Shown: in pieces, positions 36,041-44,086 of the stretch
Position numbering within the stretch: position 1 is the first letter of the stretch
Layout: each line of letters begins with the position of its first letter
Source: AC-32 sp963717725
GTDB taxonomy: Bacteria > Actinomycetota > Thermoleophilia > Gaiellales > Gaiellaceae
Length of the DNA stretch: 64,000 nucleotides
Assembly (NCBI GenBank): GCA_963717725.1
Contig: CAVQWS010000027.1
Location: 270,419 to 334,418, forward strand
Direction: 5' to 3'
Notes under the pieces: model-generated
Told to the model about the DNA's origin: nothing
The model's database searches: none
What the model saw: the letters and a program-made list of their open reading frames with translations, nothing else
Made by a program: the position numbers and the translations under genes

Positions 36041-36519
36041 GTAAGTTGCGCTTCCCGTCCGTCTCTGCGGCCCAGGCGGCCGGTCAAGCGCAGTCGCATA
36101 TTGGGTCGAAGCGGCCTTTGCGTCCTCCCCATGAAGGGGGTTATCTCCAGACAACAAGAAACGAGGCCGCCGCCCGGCCCCGTTTCCAGTTCCCTCCAGA
36201 GAGGAAAGCCGCAGGTAAGTCGCAAGGCCTCGCCGCATTGAGGCCCATTGTGTCTCCGAGATCGCACCCGCCGCATGGGGCGCGCTCGGTTGATGGCCTC
36301 ACTATCGGCGACGGGGAGCTGGTTGATCTATCACCCTTCTACGGTTGACTGCCTTAGTTCACTAACCGCAGATCAGCGTTCCCAGCGGTTAGCCCGCTGG
36401 TCCCTCCGTTGTCATGGCGCCAGGATCATCCAAAACCACAGATTGAAAGCGGAATCTGCGCCGACCTGAGTCATCGCTGCCAGAGCGTGACTTCGCCGCC
36501 CACCGAATATCCTCGCTCG
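36041..36519 (-). other. Structured gene-free stretch, candidate non-coding RNA or leader
   Basis: No convincing coding frame on either strand. Potential hairpins: 36126-36140 (CCCC/GGGG), 36158-36186 (GAAACGAGGCC pairs with GGCCCCGTTTC; the one mismatch is a G-U on the minus strand), 36190-36207, 36226-36245 (GGCCTC/GAGGCC), 36382-36400 (CCAGCGG/CCGCTGG). The last competes with 36362-36369/36385-36392 (CTAACCGC/GCGGTTAG), so two exclusive folds exist. Base composition is lower in G+C than nearby genes. A minus-strand RNA ending at the terminator at 36,011 fits best. Confidence 0.45.
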
Positions 36520-37668
36520 GTGCACCCTGCCCCGGATCGAGTCGAGCGACTTCCTACGCAGTACTTTAGCTCGTTGCTCGCTCGGGTCTCGGCGCTCAGG
36601 CCCGCTGAGGATCAAGTCATCGACCTGGGTCGCGGGAATCCCGAGACAGGGCCGCCGAGGCGTGTGATCGAGACGCTCGCCGACAGGGCCCAACAGCAGG
36701 TAGCTCACGGCTACGCACCGTTTCGCGGTTTGCCAGAGCTACGAGTCGCGCTAGGCGAGCGCTATCGGATTGTGTACGGAGTCTCGCTCGATCCCAACGC
36801 CGAGATCGCGATCGTGCCCGGTACGAAGACGGCAATTGTCGAGCTTTCCCTCGCACTCGCCGAGGAGGGGCAGACGGTCGTCCTACCCGACCCGTACTAC
36901 CCGGACTACCCGTCCGGGCCGGCGCTGGCTGGTGCTGACATCGCCTACGTCCCTCTCGACCCGGGGAACGGGTGGCCGCCCGACTTCTCGCAGGCTCCCG
37001 TCGAGAACGTCGCGGCCGTCTACCTCAACTACCCGTCCAACCCGGCTGCCGTTGCCGCGCCGCCGGGGGCGTTCGAGGAGGCGGTCGCCTACGCCCAGAC
37101 CACCGGTGCCGCGATCGTGCACGACTTTGCCTACGGCGATCTCGTCTTCGACGGGCGCGAGCCCAAGAGCTTCCTTGCCACCCCGGGCGCGAAGGAGGTC
37201 GGGGTTGAGATGTTCTCGATGTCCAAGTCCTACGGCATGGCCGGCTGGCGGGTCGGGTTCGTCGTCGGCAACGCGGAGATCGTCGAGCGGGTCAACCTGT
37301 TCAACGACCATTGCCGCGTCGGGATCTTCCGGCCGATCCAGGAGGCCTGCATCGCAGCGCTGACGGGGCCGCAGGACTCCGTCGCCGAGCGGCGCGACAC
37401 CTACCAGCGCCGCCGCGACCGCGTGCGCGAGGTGCTCGAGCCATCCCTCGGGCCGCTCACCTGCGAGGGCACCTTCTATATCTGGCTCCAGCTGCCCGAG
37501 GGCGTCACCTTCGAGACCCTGCTCACCGAGCACCGCGTCGTGCTCGCGCCGGGCGAAGGGTTCGGGCCGAGCGGTGTAGGCCGCGCACGGCTCAGCCTGG
37601 CGGTCGACGACGAGACGCTCGAGCTTGGGCTCGAGCGTCTCGTCACGGCGTTCGGCGCTGCGAGCTAG
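36520..37668 (+). CDS. PLP-dependent aminotransferase, class I/II
   Basis: 382 residues. VIDLGRGNPETGPPRRVIET and VPGTKTAIVELSLALAEEGQ are fold-type I blocks, with DPYYPDYPSGPALAGADIAY and NYPSNPAAVAAPPGAFEEAV. SMSKSYGMAGWRVGFVVGN holds the PLP lysine (SKSYGMAGWR). The C-terminus RARLSLAVDDETLELGLERL fits. GTG at 36520 gives an N-terminus like relatives (VERLPTQYFSSLLARV); GTG at 36487 is an alternative. Probable substrates are aspartate, alanine or aromatic amino acids. Ends in a CTAG shared with the convergent gene. Confidence 0.92.
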   Translation: MHPAPDRVERLPTQYFSSLLARVSALRPAEDQVIDLGRGNPETGPPRRVIETLADRAQQQVAHGYAPFRGLPELRVALGERYRIVYGVSLDPNAEIAIVPGTKTAIVELSLALAEEGQTVVLPDPYYPDYPSGPALAGADIAYVPLDPGNGWPPDFSQAPVENVAAVYLNYPSNPAAVAAPPGAFEEAVAYAQTTGAAIVHDFAYGDLVFDGREPKSFLATPGAKEVGVEMFSMSKSYGMAGWRVGFVVGNAEIVERVNLFNDHCRVGIFRPIQEACIAALTGPQDSVAERRDTYQRRRDRVREVLEPSLGPLTCEGTFYIWLQLPEGVTFETLLTEHRVVLAPGEGFGPSGVGRARLSLAVDDETLELGLERLVTAFGAAS

Positions 37669-37976
37669 ACCCGCGCGCGTGCGAGCTCGACGACCGTCGC
37701 CTCGTAGAGGTCGACGGACTCGATCGTCAGGCCAACCTGGTCGACCATCTTCCGGCGTCGGTCCTCGAGCGTTTCCTCGGCGGCATCGGCCGCGTCTCTG
37801 CTCTCCCAGAGGATGATTGCCTTCGCCTGCCGAGTGTCTTCGTCGTAGAGGGCGATGTACCCGGCGAACCCGTCGTAACCATGCAACATCGGGATCACCG
37901 TGCCGCGGATCATCTCGATCGCGGACTCGCGCTTCTCGGGATCGGCGCCCGAGAACGAGATCAGCCGTGCGTACAT
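37665..37976 (-). CDS. ABM-like dimeric alpha/beta barrel protein
   Basis: 103 residues, MYARLISFSGADPEKRESAI then IRGTVIPMLHGYDGFAGYIA, with QAKAIILWESRDAADAAEET. The layout is that of small dimeric oxygenase-like proteins and resembles the protein at 13,479. No catalytic residues can be assigned. Ends sharing CTAG with the aminotransferase. Confidence 0.72.
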   Translation of the reverse strand: MYARLISFSGADPEKRESAIEMIRGTVIPMLHGYDGFAGYIALYDEDTRQAKAIILWESRDAADAAEETLEDRRRKMVDQVGLTIESVDLYEATVVELARARV

Positions 37977-38039
37977 GGCTGCTCCTTCCGGTGGGGGTAC
38001 GGCGATGCTACGCCTGTTCGAGAGCCGGCAACAGCCGAG

Positions 38040-39035
38040 TTAGGTCTCTTCGCGCCTACGTCCGGCCGCGAGCTCCTCGAGCGCCGACTCGCTCACAGCA
38101 TCCCGAGGCACGACCACCGCCCGCACCGGCGTCGTCGCGAACACCGACGCGGTGCGCTTCCCGCCCTCGAGCAGCGCCATCTCCCCGATCAGCGCCCCTG
38201 GCCCGAGCTCGGCGACCTCCTCGCCGTCGATCTCGACGTCGACCACGCCGTCAAGGATCAGGAATAGGTCTTGCCCTTCCTCGCCCTGCTTGATCAGAGC
38301 CTCGCCCGCTTCCAGGGCGCGGCGCTCGAGCTTCGCGCCCTCGCGCATGATCGACGCCGACAGGTCTCGCTCGAGCTCCGACTCGACCGCTGCTGCGATC
38401 GCCGGCGAGTCCTCCCCGCCCCACGGCGTGTGCTTGCCGTGCGACTCGCGGTACCAGCGCTCGAAGTCGACCGACGCGGACTTCTCGACGAGCACGCCGT
38501 CGGCGTCGTAGACCCAGTGGCGCGGGAACGGGCTCGCGCCGGCCATCTTCCCCTCGGACGAGCCGTCGGCACGGATCACGAGCTCCAGCGTCGTCCACGC
38601 GGAGGCCGACTGGATGCGCAGGAACGGCTTGCCGCTCACGCGGCGCGGCGCGGGCAGGCCCATGTGGCCGCCGGCGGACTGGACGAAGCGCGCCTCGCCG
38701 TCGCGCACCTCGGGCTCGGCCTGGATCACCGGGTACTTGACCGCCGGGAAGGTGACCTCGCGGCGGCCGAGCTTCAGGCGCGTGACGCCGATGCGCCCGC
38801 CGCCCGAGTAGCCGCACTCGGTGATCGTGCCGTCGTCGTCGACCTCGATCCAGGCCTTCAGCTCGTTGGCCTCGCGGAAGAGGTCGTTCTCTTCCATCGC
38901 GTCGAGGTCGAGCAGCCGGTCAGCCGGCGGCTCGTCGTAGTGGTCGACGCCCCACTCGAACGGCAGCTTCGGCATGCCCTCGATCGCCTCGGACGGGATC
39001 CAGGAGATCGACGTGATCGACGACTCGATGCGCAT
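38040..39035 (-). CDS. Protein with C-terminal cyclic-nucleotide-binding domain
   Basis: 331 residues. The C-terminal 120 are a cNMP-binding fold (LEAGEALIKQGEEGQDLFLI, LDGVVDVEIDGEEVAELGPG, ALIGEMALLEGGKRTASVFA), with GEMALLEGGKRTA matching the phosphate-binding cassette. The N-terminal 210 residues are unrecognised and have a mixed beta-rich character (DDGTITECGYSGGGRIGVTR). No DNA-binding helix-turn-helix is seen, so it is not a CRP-type regulator. ATG at 39035. One of three cNMP-domain proteins in the window. Confidence 0.88.
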   Translation of the reverse strand: MRIESSITSISWIPSEAIEGMPKLPFEWGVDHYDEPPADRLLDLDAMEENDLFREANELKAWIEVDDDGTITECGYSGGGRIGVTRLKLGRREVTFPAVKYPVIQAEPEVRDGEARFVQSAGGHMGLPAPRRVSGKPFLRIQSASAWTTLELVIRADGSSEGKMAGASPFPRHWVYDADGVLVEKSASVDFERWYRESHGKHTPWGGEDSPAIAAAVESELERDLSASIMREGAKLERRALEAGEALIKQGEEGQDLFLILDGVVDVEIDGEEVAELGPGALIGEMALLEGGKRTASVFATTPVRAVVVPRDAVSESALEELAAGRRREET

Positions 39036-39061
39036 CGCGGCGACGCTATTACAAAGCGTGA

Positions 39062-39196
39062 AAGGATCCGGCCGGCAGAGCCGGCGGCGACGTCGTGGTG
39101 ATCGAGCCGGGGCACGACGCCTGGGTCGTGGGTGACGACACTTTCAAGGCGATCGACTTCGGCGGGTACGCGAAGTACGGACTGCCGAACGACTAG
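39062..39196 (+). pseudogene. Remnant of a cupin-type protein C-terminus
   Basis: The open stretch after a stop at 39059 reads DVVVIEPGHDAWVVGDDTFK then AIDFGGYAKYGLPND and a TAG. This is a typical C-terminal strand set of a small cupin domain (PGHDAWVVGD). The 5' three quarters are missing and no start is present, so it is the tail of a deleted gene. Confidence 0.6.
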
Positions 39197-39393
39197 GTCT
39201 CGCTGTCGCGGTGCCGGCGCCAGAAGGTGAGAGCGCCGACCGTGCCGGCGATCGCCAGGGCCCAGAACGGCTTGTTCGGACGGCTGCCTTCAACCGAAGG
39301 GGCGGCGCTCTTCGCCTTGCGCTTGGCGATTCGCTTGCCGATCGTCCAGACGCTCCAGCCGAGGACGGCGTTCCTGCGGTTGACGATGCTCAC
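39193..39393 (-). CDS. Small membrane protein
   Basis: 66 residues, N-terminal basic helix (GKRIAKRKAKSAAPSVEGS) then one hydrophobic segment (PFWALAIAGTVGALTFWRR) close to the C-terminus, ending in charged residues. No family recognised. Stop overlaps the remnant cupin stop on the other strand. Confidence 0.6.
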   Translation of the reverse strand: MSIVNRRNAVLGWSVWTIGKRIAKRKAKSAAPSVEGSRPNKPFWALAIAGTVGALTFWRRHRDSET

Positions 39394-39430
39394 AGCGCGG
39401 GTTTGTAGCAGCTAGGAGGGTTTGACGGGG

Positions 39431-39549
39431 CGCTGCACCCTCTCGGGGTGTGTTGGTCGTTCCGAGGCAAGGACGCAGGGAGTGCCGATAGCCGTAGCTA
39501 TCGGTGCGACTGAGGACGCAGCCTCGGGGCGAGCAGCGCGGCCCGAGAG
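39431..39549. repeat. Nested palindromic element
   Basis: Three nested inverted pairs: CGCTGC (39431) with GCAGCG (39533); CCGAGGC (39462) with GCCTCGG (39521); CCGATAGC (39485) with GCTATCGG (39497) around CGTA, extending with G-U pairs to 11 bp. A fourth pair, CTCTCGGG (39440) with CCCGAGAG (39542), crosses the outer one. GGACGCA occurs as a direct repeat at 39471 and 39514. No gene. Candidate mobile palindromic repeat or structured RNA. Confidence 0.7.
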
Positions 39550-39574
39550 CCTCGTCAGTGTCTCGTCAGACCTC

Positions 39575-40795
39575 CTAGTGACCGGACTTGCCGTGCTCGC
39601 CGGTTGGGCCGCTAGGGCCTCGGTTGCCGTGTGCGCCGGTGGGGCCCTTGTTGACCGGCGGAGGCTTCTTCACGTGCGGCGGGGGTTTCTTCACGTGGGG
39701 AGGCTTCTTGACGTGCGTCGGCTTTAGGTCGTGGCCGCGTACGCGCGAGGGCGGGAGCACGCTGACCTCCTTGGGCTTGGGCTTCGCGTGCCCGAGCGCC
39801 AGGCCGCGGGCGACCTGCCGGCGCAGTTCGATGCGCGCCTTCACCGCCGGCCGACGGAACGGCTTGTCGTCGCGCGCCGGCTCCCGGACAGCCAGGATCA
39901 CCGCAGCTGCGCCGGGGGGCGGATTCGTGGGCACGCGATGGGTCGTCGCTGCCACCGGGATCGCCGCGGCTCGATGGTGGAACGGAGGATGCTTGACTCC
40001 CTCGTAACTGACTCCCGTCGCGATCACGGCACCCCCGGCGAGGAGCGCTGCCTTGATCGCGACACCACCGCCGACCGTCGCCCCACTCCCGCCGAATAGA
40101 CCGGCAAGCGACGAGGGCAGCGGGATCGCAGCCAGGGCCTTGAGCGCGCCGCGCTGGGCTCGCTGGCTGCGGGCGAAGGAGGCACACTCCTCGCACTCGC
40201 GCAGGTGCGCGCGCAGCGCGCCCTTCTCCTTGCGCGGCAGCCGCCCGTCGAGCTGGCGGGAGATCGCGAACTCGGCCTCGTGGCACGTGATCCCTTCCTC
40301 GAGCTGCTCGCGCAGCGCGCGGCGGGCGCGGAAGATCAGCGTCTCGACCGCGCTCAGGGTCACGCCGAGGATCTCGGCGATCTCCTGGTAGCTGCGACCC
40401 TCGAGCTCGCGCATCACGAGCGCCGAGCGCTGGTTGAAGGAGAGATGGCCGAGCGCGCGGCGGATGTCCTCGGCGCTGAGCGCGTCCTCCTCAACGATGG
40501 TCTCGGCGAGCTCGTCCTCGTAGACGACCTCGGTCGGCCGGCGCTGCGACTGCCGGAAACGCTGTCGGCAGACGTTGTGCGCGATCGCGATCAGCCAGTT
40601 CTCCGGGGAGCGCGGGCGCTCGCCCTTCTCCATCGCGCGATAGGCGTTCAGGAAGGTCGTCTGCGTGACGTCCTCGGCATCGGCCTGGTTGCGCAGGACG
40701 ACGAGCGCGTAGCGGTAGACATCGCCCGCGTGCTTGCGGTAGAGCCGCTCAAACGAGCGGTCCGCGCCAAGATGCCTAGCGAGAACGGGTGCCAT
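39575..40795 (-). CDS. ECF-type sigma factor fused to zinc-finger, membrane segment and repeat tail
   Basis: 406 residues. Region 2 is at 15-85 (FERLYRKHAGDVYRYALVVL, DAEDVTQTTFLNAYRAM, NWLIAIAHNVCRQRFR), region 4 at 110-165 (LSFNQRSALVMRELEGRSYQ then EIAEILGVTLSAVETLIFRA). Next comes an anti-sigma zinc-finger (ITCHEAEFAISRQLDGRL with HLRECEEC, His197, Cys201, Cys204), a transmembrane helix at about 244-267 and an outward tail with HVKKPP repeats (about 360-380) and a collagen-like GPTG segment at the end. The sigma factor and its probable inhibitor are one polypeptide anchored in the membrane. Paralogue follows on the right. Confidence 0.93.
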   Translation of the reverse strand: MAPVLARHLGADRSFERLYRKHAGDVYRYALVVLRNQADAEDVTQTTFLNAYRAMEKGERPRSPENWLIAIAHNVCRQRFRQSQRRPTEVVYEDELAETIVEEDALSAEDIRRALGHLSFNQRSALVMRELEGRSYQEIAEILGVTLSAVETLIFRARRALREQLEEGITCHEAEFAISRQLDGRLPRKEKGALRAHLRECEECASFARSQRAQRGALKALAAIPLPSSLAGLFGGSGATVGGGVAIKAALLAGGAVIATGVSYEGVKHPPFHHRAAAIPVAATTHRVPTNPPPGAAAVILAVREPARDDKPFRRPAVKARIELRRQVARGLALGHAKPKPKEVSVLPPSRVRGHDLKPTHVKKPPHVKKPPPHVKKPPPVNKGPTGAHGNRGPSGPTGEHGKSGH

Positions 40796-40842
40796 TACCT
40801 AAAAGATGCCGCAAATCCGCGGATCTTGCATCCCGCCAAAGG

Positions 40843-41964
40843 TTATTTGAGCGGCGGCAGCGGCGGCAGGGGTGGCAGCGGCGGGATCGGCACGGTGACC
40901 GGAGGAAGCTGCGGAAGCGGCGGCACCGGCGGCACCGGCGGAACGGCGACCGGAGGCGGCGGGAGCTTCGGCGTCGGCAACACCACCGGCGGCGGGGCGA
41001 CCGGCACCGCGGGCTGGCTCGCTGGCGCGGTCTGCTGCTCCGGTGCTGGGAGCGATCCTGACGGGCCGCCGCTCGGGCGCGAAACGGCGCTCGTGCGCGC
41101 GGCGATGACGTGTCGCTTCGCGGGATGGCTCGTCCGCGCGGGGAACGCTTGCGCAGGCGCCGACGAGGCAGCGCGGTGCGGCTTCGACGCAGGCTTCGGC
41201 GCGACTGCGGCCGGACGCAGCGCTGCTTGCGGCGTGGTCATCGCCTGGACGCTCTTGAAACCGACGCCCACGGTCGCCGCGCCGAGGGCCACGACCGCGG
41301 CGGCCTTGAGCATGAGATCGGCGCCGACGGCCGCGCTGCCGGCGACAACGGCTCCTCCCCCGCCTCCGATGAAGGACGCGAGCGAGCCGGGCAGCGGCAC
41401 GGTCGTGAGCACGCCGAGCGAACGGCGGCGGACCTGCAGGTTGCGGCGGGCGCGGAAGAGCAGCGCCTCGACGGCGCTCACCGAGAGGTCGAGCACGCCC
41501 GCGATCTCCTGGTAGCTGCGACCCTCGAGCTCGCGCATCACGATCGCCGCCCGCTGGTTGAACGAGAGCGCGGCGAGCGCGGTCAGCACCTCGTCGAGAT
41601 CCGGCTGCTCTTCGTCGCGCGACGCGGGCTCGGGCGCCTCCTCGAGCGTGACCTCGCGCGGCCGGGAGCCAGCCGAGCGCCAGCGCATCCGGCAGACGTT
41701 GTGCGCGATCGTGATCAGCCAGTTGTGCGGCTTGTGCGGGCGCTCGCCCCGCTCGAACGCGCGGTAGGCGTTGAGGAACGTCGTCTGCGTGACGTCCTCA
41801 GCGTCGGCCGGGTTCGCGGTCAGCGCGAGCGCGTACTGGTAGACCTCGCGCGCGTGCTTGCGGTAGAGCTGCTCGAAGGCGCGCTCCGAAGGCCGCCTGA
41901 GGAGCGCCAGCTGTCGCAGAGACGTCCTGGCTCGCGGGTCAGCGGCCGCGCGGGATGCCTCCAT
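40843..41964 (-). CDS. ECF-type sigma factor with membrane segment and proline-rich tail
   Basis: 373 residues. Region 2 (FEQLYRKHAREVYQYALALT, then DAEDVTQTTFLNAYRAFERG) and region 4 (LSFNQRAAIVMRELEGRSYQ, then EIAGVLDLSVSAVEALLFRA) are nearly identical to the paralogue at 39,575, showing tandem duplication. The zinc-finger is absent. A transmembrane helix (LKAAAVVALGAATVGVGF, about residues 215-235) is followed by a 130-residue Ala/Pro-rich tail ending in PPLPPLPPLPPLK. ATG at 41964 chosen; a TTG at 41973 is possible. A membrane-tethered regulator presumably released by proteolysis or signal-linked to the tail. Confidence 0.92.
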   Translation of the reverse strand: MEASRAAADPRARTSLRQLALLRRPSERAFEQLYRKHAREVYQYALALTANPADAEDVTQTTFLNAYRAFERGERPHKPHNWLITIAHNVCRMRWRSAGSRPREVTLEEAPEPASRDEEQPDLDEVLTALAALSFNQRAAIVMRELEGRSYQEIAGVLDLSVSAVEALLFRARRNLQVRRRSLGVLTTVPLPGSLASFIGGGGGAVVAGSAAVGADLMLKAAAVVALGAATVGVGFKSVQAMTTPQAALRPAAVAPKPASKPHRAASSAPAQAFPARTSHPAKRHVIAARTSAVSRPSGGPSGSLPAPEQQTAPASQPAVPVAPPPVVLPTPKLPPPPVAVPPVPPVPPLPQLPPVTVPIPPLPPLPPLPPLK

Positions 41965-41970
41965 GTTGCT

Positions 41971-41991
41971 CAAACGGCGAACGGCCGTTTG
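41971..41991. promoter_or_regulatory. Inverted repeat upstream of the proline-tailed sigma gene
   Basis: CAAACGGC at 41971-41978 and GCCGTTTG at 41984-41991 form an 8-bp perfect palindrome with a 5-base loop, between lpdA and the sigma start. It could be an lpdA terminator without a T-run or an operator for the sigma gene. Confidence 0.4.
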
Positions 41992-42000
41992 CGGATACGG

Positions 42001-43407
42001 CTACGCGTTGGTCGCGGCGCGCTTGCGATTCGGCATGTGAATCGCACGTCCGAGCGCCAGGAGCCCTGCTTCCTTGATCCCCTCGGAGAGCGTCGGGTGC
42101 GCGGTCATTCCATCCGCGACCGTCTCGACCGTCGCCTCCGCGTCGAGCGCGACCGTGCCGGCCTCGATCAGGTCGGTCACGTGCGGCCCGACCATCACCA
42201 GCCCGAGCAGCTCGCCGTAGCGGGTCTCGTGGATCGACTTGACCCAGCCGACGGTCTCGTTCTGCATCACCGCGCGGGCGTTGGCGACCCACGGGAAGAC
42301 GCCGACCGCAACGTCGTCGCCGTGCTGCTCGCGCGCCTCGGCCTCGGTCAGGCCGACGCCGGCGATCTCGGGGTCGGTGTAGATCGGGCGCGGGACGCCG
42401 CGGTTGTCGACGACGGCCTCGTGGCCCATCGCGTTCTCGGCCGCGACCTCACCCTCGCGGAAGGCGGTGTGGGCGAGCTGCCAGTAGCCGGCGCAGTCGC
42501 CGACCGCGTAGATGTGCTGCACCGTCGTGCGGCGATGCTCGTCGGCGGCGATGCCCTTGCGCCTGTCGAACTCGACGCCGATCTCCTCGAGGCCGAGGTT
42601 CTCGACCAGCGGGCCGCGGCCGGTCGCGACGAGCATCAGGTCGCACTCGACGGTCTGGTCGCCGTTGTACTGGACGCGCAGGCCGCTGCCGGTGTCCTCG
42701 ACGCGGTCGCAGCGGGAGTCGAGCTGGACGTCGATGCCGCGCTTGCCGAACTGCTTGAGGAGCTCCTTGGCAGCGTCGGCGTCCTCCTGAGGGATCAGGT
42801 TCGGGAGCAGCTCGATGATCGTCACCTCCGCGCCGAAGCGACTGAAGATCGAGGCGAACTCGCAGCCGATGATCCCGCCGCCGAGCACGACCAGGCGCTT
42901 CGGCACCTCGGTCTGGGCGAGCAGGCCGGTGGAATCGACGCAGCGCGCCGAGTCGATGCCCTCGATCGGCGGACGCAGCGGGAACGAGCCGGTCGCGACG
43001 ATCGCCTGCTGGAACGAGACGTCCTCCCCGCCCTCGACCGCGATCGTCTTCGCATCCTTGAAGCGGCCGGTGCCCTTGACCCACTCGACGCCGTTCGTCT
43101 TGAAGAGGCTGGCGACGCCGGAGGTCATCTGCTTGGAGACGCCGTCCTTCCAGGCGTTCGCAGCGGCGAAGTCGAGGGTCGGCGCGCCGACCTGGACGCC
43201 GAACTTGGCGAAGCTCTCCTCGGCCTCCTTGATCGCGAAGGCCGTCTGCACCCAGGCCTTGGTCGGGACGCAGCCGACGCGCAGGCAGGTGCCGCCCAGC
43301 TCGGGCTCCTTCTCGATGCAGACCGTCTTGGCGCCCAGCTGGGCCGCGCGGATCGCTGCGGTGTAGCCACCAGGGCCGCCTCCGAGGACGGCGACGTCAC
43401 ATTCCAT
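42001..43407 (-). CDS. lpdA: Dihydrolipoyl dehydrogenase (E3)
   Basis: FAD flavoprotein that re-oxidises lipoyl groups of 2-oxoacid dehydrogenases. GGGPGGYTAAIRAAQLGAK is the FAD site, GGTCLRVGCVPTKA the redox-active disulfide, VVLGGGIIGCEFASIFSRFG the NAD site, HIYAVGDCAG the second FAD motif, and AHPTLSEGIKEA holds the C-terminal catalytic His-Glu pair. Length 468 aa is normal. Located 3.4 kb from the E1/E2 genes in the same strand, so probably serves that complex. Confidence 0.97.
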   Translation of the reverse strand: MECDVAVLGGGPGGYTAAIRAAQLGAKTVCIEKEPELGGTCLRVGCVPTKAWVQTAFAIKEAEESFAKFGVQVGAPTLDFAAANAWKDGVSKQMTSGVASLFKTNGVEWVKGTGRFKDAKTIAVEGGEDVSFQQAIVATGSFPLRPPIEGIDSARCVDSTGLLAQTEVPKRLVVLGGGIIGCEFASIFSRFGAEVTIIELLPNLIPQEDADAAKELLKQFGKRGIDVQLDSRCDRVEDTGSGLRVQYNGDQTVECDLMLVATGRGPLVENLGLEEIGVEFDRRKGIAADEHRRTTVQHIYAVGDCAGYWQLAHTAFREGEVAAENAMGHEAVVDNRGVPRPIYTDPEIAGVGLTEAEAREQHGDDVAVGVFPWVANARAVMQNETVGWVKSIHETRYGELLGLVMVGPHVTDLIEAGTVALDAEATVETVADGMTAHPTLSEGIKEAGLLALGRAIHMPNRKRAATNA

Positions 43408-43558
43408 TGCTGCTCTCCTCGCCTCGCTTCGGGGGCGATCCTAGCGGGGGCGCTTGGGGTGCCGCGCCGCTCGGCCTGTGGACGCTTCGGCACGGTTCCG
43501 GCACGAAGCGGTCACACACGCGTGACGATTTCGGCACTAGTCTCGAAAGCGGGGGCTT

Positions 43559-43573
43559 GGGGCCGAAGGCCCC
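43559..43573 (-). terminator. Stable UUCG-loop hairpin downstream of the dehydrogenase operon
   Basis: On the minus strand GGGGC, CTTCG and GCCCC form a stem capped by an extra-stable C(UUCG)G tetraloop. Located 49 bp after the GNAT gene stop. No T-run, so termination is only probable. The rest of the 214-bp gap to lpdA holds no feature that was recognised. Confidence 0.4.
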
Positions 43574-43621
43574 GGGGGAAAGTGTTTCTCGCGCGCGCGT
43601 GATGCGTCTGCGGCGGCGCGG

Positions 43622-44086
43622 TCAGGTCAGGTCGGCCTTCATCGTCACGCCGCCGTCGTCGTCGCCGACGCGGGCGAAGCCGTGCCGCTCGTACAGGCCG
43701 ATCGCTGGGCTGTCGGCCTCGACGCTGAGGCTGATCGCGTCGTGCCCCTCCGAGCGCGCCTTCGCGAGCAGCGCATCAAGCAGCTCCGAGCCGAGACCGC
43801 TGCCGCGCCGGCTCGGGACGATCGCGATCGAAAGCTCAGGCGTCTCCTCGTCGACGAACCCGTAGCCGGGATTGTCAGCCGAGAACAGCCGATACCACGC
43901 GGCTCCGACGCGCTGGAAGTCCTGGATCGCGATCAGCGCCGTGTCGCCCGGCCGCCCCCAGCGCTCGACGTAACGGCGCACCGGCGGCTCACCCGACTCC
44001 GAGACGCGATCCACCCGCCAGTAGTACGCATGCCGGAGCATGTCGCGCATGAACGGCACGTCCTGCGGGCCGGCCGGCCGGATCAC
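43622..44086 (-). CDS. GNAT-family N-acetyltransferase
   Basis: 154 residues. Core acetyl-CoA motif ELSIAIVPSRRGSGLGSELL followed by DALLAKARSEGHDAISLSVE and ADSPAIGLYERHGFARVG, the standard GNAT A and B motifs. GTG at 44086 overlaps the VOC stop as GTGA. Substrate unknown; expected to be a small amine or a protein N-terminus. It is the last of the E1-E2-VOC-GNAT run. Confidence 0.92.
   Translation of the reverse strand: MIRPAGPQDVPFMRDMLRHAYYWRVDRVSESGEPPVRRYVERWGRPGDTALIAIQDFQRVGAAWYRLFSADNPGYGFVDEETPELSIAIVPSRRGSGLGSELLDALLAKARSEGHDAISLSVEADSPAIGLYERHGFARVGDDDGGVTMKADLT

Noticed and set aside
36080..36160. Resemblance to a cyclic-di-GMP (GEMM) riboswitch on the minus strand (AACCCC, GGGGAGGACGCAAAGG)
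   Set aside because: The stem that should close around the GACGCAAAG segment is absent, and the second helix with its conserved receptor cannot be drawn. A covariance search could revise this.
36041..36519. RNase P RNA, tmRNA, 6S RNA or SRP RNA
   Set aside because: None of the conserved blocks (GAGGAAAGTCCGG, ACAGAA, T-arm GGTTCGA, GGAAGCAGCC) is present on either strand; only a partial ACTTACAGG near the terminator.
40843..41520. Gly-rich plus-strand frame (GGSGGRGGSGG repeats) opposite the sigma factor tail
   Set aside because: Complement of the Pro-rich tail (PPLPPLP) of the sigma factor; no start region or domain.
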